From NCBI GenBank assembly GCA_003156695.1, contig PMHN01000088.1:187-8682 (forward strand): 8,496 nt of DNA, in the 5' to 3' direction. This DNA comes from Gammaproteobacteria bacterium (GTDB taxonomy: Bacteria > Pseudomonadota > Gammaproteobacteria > Steroidobacterales > Steroidobacteraceae). The notes below the pieces were generated by a model. It saw nothing but the letters and a program-made list of their open reading frames with translations. It did not search any database and had not been told where the DNA came from. This document shows positions 6,383 to 8,496 of the stretch, piece by piece (position 1 is the first letter of the stretch; each line of letters begins with the position of its first letter). Made by a program: the position numbers and the translations under genes.

Positions 6383-7836
6383 ACCCCTGCGAGTCCCAGT
6401 CAGTGCGCATACACGACGGCGCCGGCGAAGGCCCGACGGTTGATTCTGCGCGCGCGACCGGGCGTGGGCCGGGCCCTGCGGATTACCCGGTGAGCGAATG
6501 CGAGCTGCTGATTCGTTTCCAGGGTGATCCGGACAAGACGCTGCAGCAGACTCTCGCGTCCTACCGCACCGCAGCGCCGCTCACCGCCGCTCACGTCGCG
6601 GGCAAGCTGCAGCTCGCCCGCGGCTACGACGTGCCGCACATGGATCGCGCCGTCGCCATCCTGTGCTGGGGCCGCAGCGGCTCCCTCCTGATCTCGAGCT
6701 ACCTCGACGGTCACGACGAGATGCTGGTGATGCCCGCCCTGACTAGCGGCCTCGTTCATCAGTTCTTTGCCAGATACCCCGGGCTCTCGGTGTGGGAGAA
6801 GCTCATTGCCTATCCTACGAACTTCGAGCTGAACTTCGCCGGGAACTTCGGCGAGTTCAACGAGTTCTTCGGCGGACGCTTCCCGATCGAGCCTGCCGAG
6901 TACTACGCCGCCGTCCACGCGCTCTATCAGCTCTACGGCCGGGCTGACCCCGCCTGGCTCGAGCGACGGCGCACGTTCTTTCAGCTGCTGTTTGTCGCCA
7001 CGGCGGTTGCCACGCGCAGGCCGGCCGGACACCCCCGGCCCATCATGGTGCATTCGCAGCACTGGTTCAGCGGCGAGGCGGCCGTGCAATTGCTGGAGGA
7101 TTTTCCGAGCGCCTGGTTCATCCACACCGTCCGCGACCCGATCTCCTCTTTCGATTCCTGGTTCGATCACCAGAACGCCGCCGACCGCTTCACGCTCGCA
7201 AATCACCAGCACCGCGGCCGCTTCTACGCGATGCCGGCACTGGAAACCGTGAGCGTGCTCACGAGGCAGGACCGAGCGCAGCCCGGCGCCGAGATGCGCA
7301 GTGTCGCGCTGCGATTCGAAGACCTGCACGTGGCACCCGAGAATCTCATGCAACGGGTTGCAGCCTTCCTCGGCGTACCTTTCAAGACGTCACTCCTGGA
7401 GAGCACGTTCAACGGCGTTGCGTGGGTCAATGTCACGCATGGCGGCACCTGGAGCGGCGCGAACCCCGCGAACGCGACGCGGCGCTCGGGAAATCTCGGC
7501 ATTCGGGGACGCTTTCTCGTCAGCGCGCTGCTGTATGAGAATTTTCGCGCCTGGCACTATCCGGCCCCCGCCTGGCTCCGGCATGGCGCGCCGCGGGCGA
7601 TCGCTTTCGGCGGCGTATGGCTGAGTCTGTGGGTATGGCCGATGCGGATGGAGCGTCTCGGGGCAGCCCATGTGTGGCGCCAGCAGGTGATACCCGCGAT
7701 CAAGGCCAGGCGCTTCGCGTATGCCGCCCGCTCCCTGCGGTATTTCCTCGCCTGCCATTTCCGCCTACTCATTCTCCTCGGCCGCGAAGGCCGGCGCCGC
7801 CTGCCGGGCAGACCGCAGCAGCTCACTCCCATCTGA
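6379..7836 (+). CDS. Sulfotransferase-fold protein, candidate (methyl)phosphoramidate transferase
   Basis: A ~485-residue protein with the PAPS-dependent sulfotransferase core. ILCWGRSGSLLISSYLDGH contains the 5'-phosphosulfate-binding loop (WGRSGS, 97-102). VRDPISSFDSWFDH contains the 3'-phosphate-binding pair Arg252 and Ser260, eight residues apart exactly as in SULT enzymes. LRFEDL...LMQRVAAFLGVPF is the standard C-terminal helix signature of bacterial members. The family binds a 3'-phosphorylated nucleotide and moves its activated group to a hydroxyl or amine. The operon is predicted to make 3'-phospho-CDP-amidate rather than PAPS, so a phosphoramidate transferase is inferred; ordinary sulfotransfer remains possible. 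GTG 6379 was chosen because it overlaps the upstream stop as GTGA. The first ~37 residues are low-complexity, so GTG 6490 is an alternative. The C terminus is basic with aromatic/hydrophobic stretches (about residues 395-425), possibly for membrane association. Confidence 0.8.
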   Translation: MNPCESQSVRIHDGAGEGPTVDSARATGRGPGPADYPVSECELLIRFQGDPDKTLQQTLASYRTAAPLTAAHVAGKLQLARGYDVPHMDRAVAILCWGRSGSLLISSYLDGHDEMLVMPALTSGLVHQFFARYPGLSVWEKLIAYPTNFELNFAGNFGEFNEFFGGRFPIEPAEYYAAVHALYQLYGRADPAWLERRRTFFQLLFVATAVATRRPAGHPRPIMVHSQHWFSGEAAVQLLEDFPSAWFIHTVRDPISSFDSWFDHQNAADRFTLANHQHRGRFYAMPALETVSVLTRQDRAQPGAEMRSVALRFEDLHVAPENLMQRVAAFLGVPFKTSLLESTFNGVAWVNVTHGGTWSGANPANATRRSGNLGIRGRFLVSALLYENFRAWHYPAPAWLRHGAPRAIAFGGVWLSLWVWPMRMERLGAAHVWRQQVIPAIKARRFAYAARSLRYFLACHFRLLILLGREGRRRLPGRPQQLTPI

Positions 7837-7882
7837 CGCCGGCCTCCCGCGTTCAGCAGCAATCAGCTGCCTGAGCTACGAG

Positions 7883-7916
7883 GTACCGATGAAGCGGTCG
7901 GTACACGGCGACCGCT
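7883..7916 (+). promoter_or_regulatory. Two overlapping, mutually exclusive hairpins
   Basis: Stem A pairs GTACCGA (7883-7889) with TCGGTAC (7898-7904) around an 8-base loop. Stem B pairs AGCGGTCG (7893-7900) with CGACCGCT (7909-7916), also around an 8-base loop. They share bases 7898-7900, so only one can form at a time. They lie in the 137-base gap between the sulfotransferase-fold gene and the hydrolase. Neither is followed by a T-run, so a classical Rho-independent terminator is unlikely. They could terminate inefficiently, stabilise the 3' end of the operon mRNA, or be chance structure in GC-rich DNA. Confidence 0.3.
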
Positions 7917-7933
7917 GTCCCTGTCGCGCGACT

Positions 7934-7942
7934 TGCTAGACT
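7934..7942 (+). promoter_or_regulatory. Weak extended -10-like element upstream of the MBL-fold gene
   Basis: TG-C-TAGACT reads as an extended -10 (four of six matches to TATAAT plus the TG dinucleotide), about 31 bases before the ATG at 7974. No recognisable -35 lies 16-18 bases upstream. It fits the idea that the hydrolase is transcribed separately from the operon, but the support is slight. Confidence 0.22.
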
Positions 7943-7973
7943 GGCTTCGCCCATCTCGAGAGCCCTGCGCGAC

Positions 7974-8450
7974 ATGAACGAGCCCTCGCCCGAACCCAAA
8001 TCACGCCCGGACGCGTTGCGCTATCCGTGGCAATCACCGCCGGCGCCGGGGGATGCGCTGCAAGTGGCGCCGGGCGTGTATTGGCTGCGGATGCACCTGC
8101 CCATGGCGGCACTCAATCACATCAACGTCTGGGCGCTGCGCGACGGTGACGGCTGGACACTGGTGGACACGGGCATGAATACACCCGACACGGCCGCAAG
8201 CTGGCGCAACGCCTGTGCCACCGCCCTCAGCGCCCTGCCGGTACGACGCGTGATCTGCACGCACATGCATCCGGATCACATCGGCATGGCCGGCTGGCTC
8301 ACGCGCGAGCACCGCTGCCGCCTGTGGACCACGCGCCTGGAGTACGTCACGTGCCGCATGCTGGTCGCCGACACGGGGCGTGAAGCCCCGGCGGATGGCG
8401 TCAGCTTCTATCGCGAGGCGGGTTGGGACGACGCCGCGCTCGAGCACTAG
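7974..8450 (+). CDS. MBL-fold metallo-hydrolase, truncated by in-frame TAG
   Basis: The N-terminal part of a metallo-beta-lactamase-fold hydrolase. After a Pro-rich lead, VAPGVYWLRMHLPMAALNHINVWAL gives the first strands, LVDTG lies near residue 65, and the zinc motif HMHPDH (His97, His99, Asp101, His102) is intact. The reading frame stops at TAG 8448-8450 after only 158 residues, before the later metal ligands (the third His, bridging Asp and final His) that this fold needs, so the product as read should be inactive. The same frame continues after the stop with plausible coding sequence. ATG 7974 has only a weak GAGAG upstream (7958-7962). The substrate is unknown. It is not an obvious part of the phosphoramidate-type pathway and is separated from it by 137 bases. 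Confidence 0.75.
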   Translation: MNEPSPEPKSRPDALRYPWQSPPAPGDALQVAPGVYWLRMHLPMAALNHINVWALRDGDGWTLVDTGMNTPDTAASWRNACATALSALPVRRVICTHMHPDHIGMAGWLTREHRCRLWTTRLEYVTCRMLVADTGREAPADGVSFYREAGWDDAALEH

Positions 8451-8496
8451 AAGACGCGCTTCGGTGGATTCGGCAAGGCGGTCTACGCGCTGCCCG
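8451..8496 (+). pseudogene. Continuation of the MBL-fold reading frame after the TAG; runs off the window
   Basis: Directly after TAG 8448-8450 the same frame reads KTRFGGFGKAVYALP to the window end. Uninterrupted homologues in this MBL subgroup, as I recall them, continue past ALEH with a Tyr followed by a similar RFGGFG-type segment. A single change from a Tyr codon (TAC or TAT) to TAG is thus the simplest explanation. No other ORF here competes for the segment. Confidence 0.55.

Noticed and set aside
6400..7353. 317-codon open frame on the minus strand opposite the sulfotransferase-fold gene
   Set aside because: Its translation is Arg/Gly/Glu/Val-rich with no recognisable motif, and it lies fully opposite a gene with clear family motifs. 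Long antisense frames are expected in GC-rich DNA.

Overview
The window is GC-rich (roughly two thirds G+C by eye), densely packed and entirely plus-strand, with GTG and ATG starts and TGA stops. This suits a high-GC proteobacterium, perhaps a gammaproteobacterium, but nothing here fixes the taxon. No RNA genes, insertion sequences, CRISPR arrays or long repeats were seen.

Layout. (1) 25-1053: a class I SAM-dependent methyltransferase of the cyclopropane-fatty-acyl-phospholipid synthase/coclaurine N-methyltransferase superfamily, probably the end of an upstream lipid-related operon. (2) 1054-1207: a non-coding leader. (3) 1208-7836: a compact five-gene operon. It encodes a ~997-residue fusion of an APS-kinase-like (CysC-type) domain to a PEP-synthase-like dikinase, a class I glutamine-amidotransferase-type hydrolase, a sugar-phosphate/choline-phosphate-type nucleotidylyltransferase, a SAM methyltransferase and a sulfotransferase-fold protein. 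(4) 7837-7973: a gap with two overlapping, mutually exclusive hairpins. (5) 7974 onward: a metallo-beta-lactamase-fold hydrolase interrupted by an in-frame TAG.

Main reading. The operon's enzyme set matches the pathway worked out for the O-methyl phosphoramidate (MeOPN) capsule modification of Campylobacter jejuni. There, Cj1418 is an L-glutamine kinase (PEP-synthase-like), Cj1416 is CTP:phosphoglutamine cytidylyltransferase, Cj1417 is the gamma-glutamyl-CDP-amidate hydrolase (class I amidotransferase fold), Cj1415 is a CysC-like cytidine diphosphoramidate 3'-kinase, and SAM methyltransferases are encoded nearby. In this window the Cj1415-like and Cj1418-like activities are fused into one polypeptide. 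The genes then follow in the order hydrolase, cytidylyltransferase, methyltransferase.

The last gene encodes a sulfotransferase-fold protein with an intact 3'-phosphate-binding Arg/Ser pair. The pathway's activated product is a 3'-phosphorylated nucleotide carrying a transferable group, which is chemically analogous to PAPS. The inferred role of this protein is therefore transfer of (O-methyl) phosphoramidate, rather than sulfate, to a surface glycan or other acceptor. That role is inference; the fold and motif assignments are visible in the translations.
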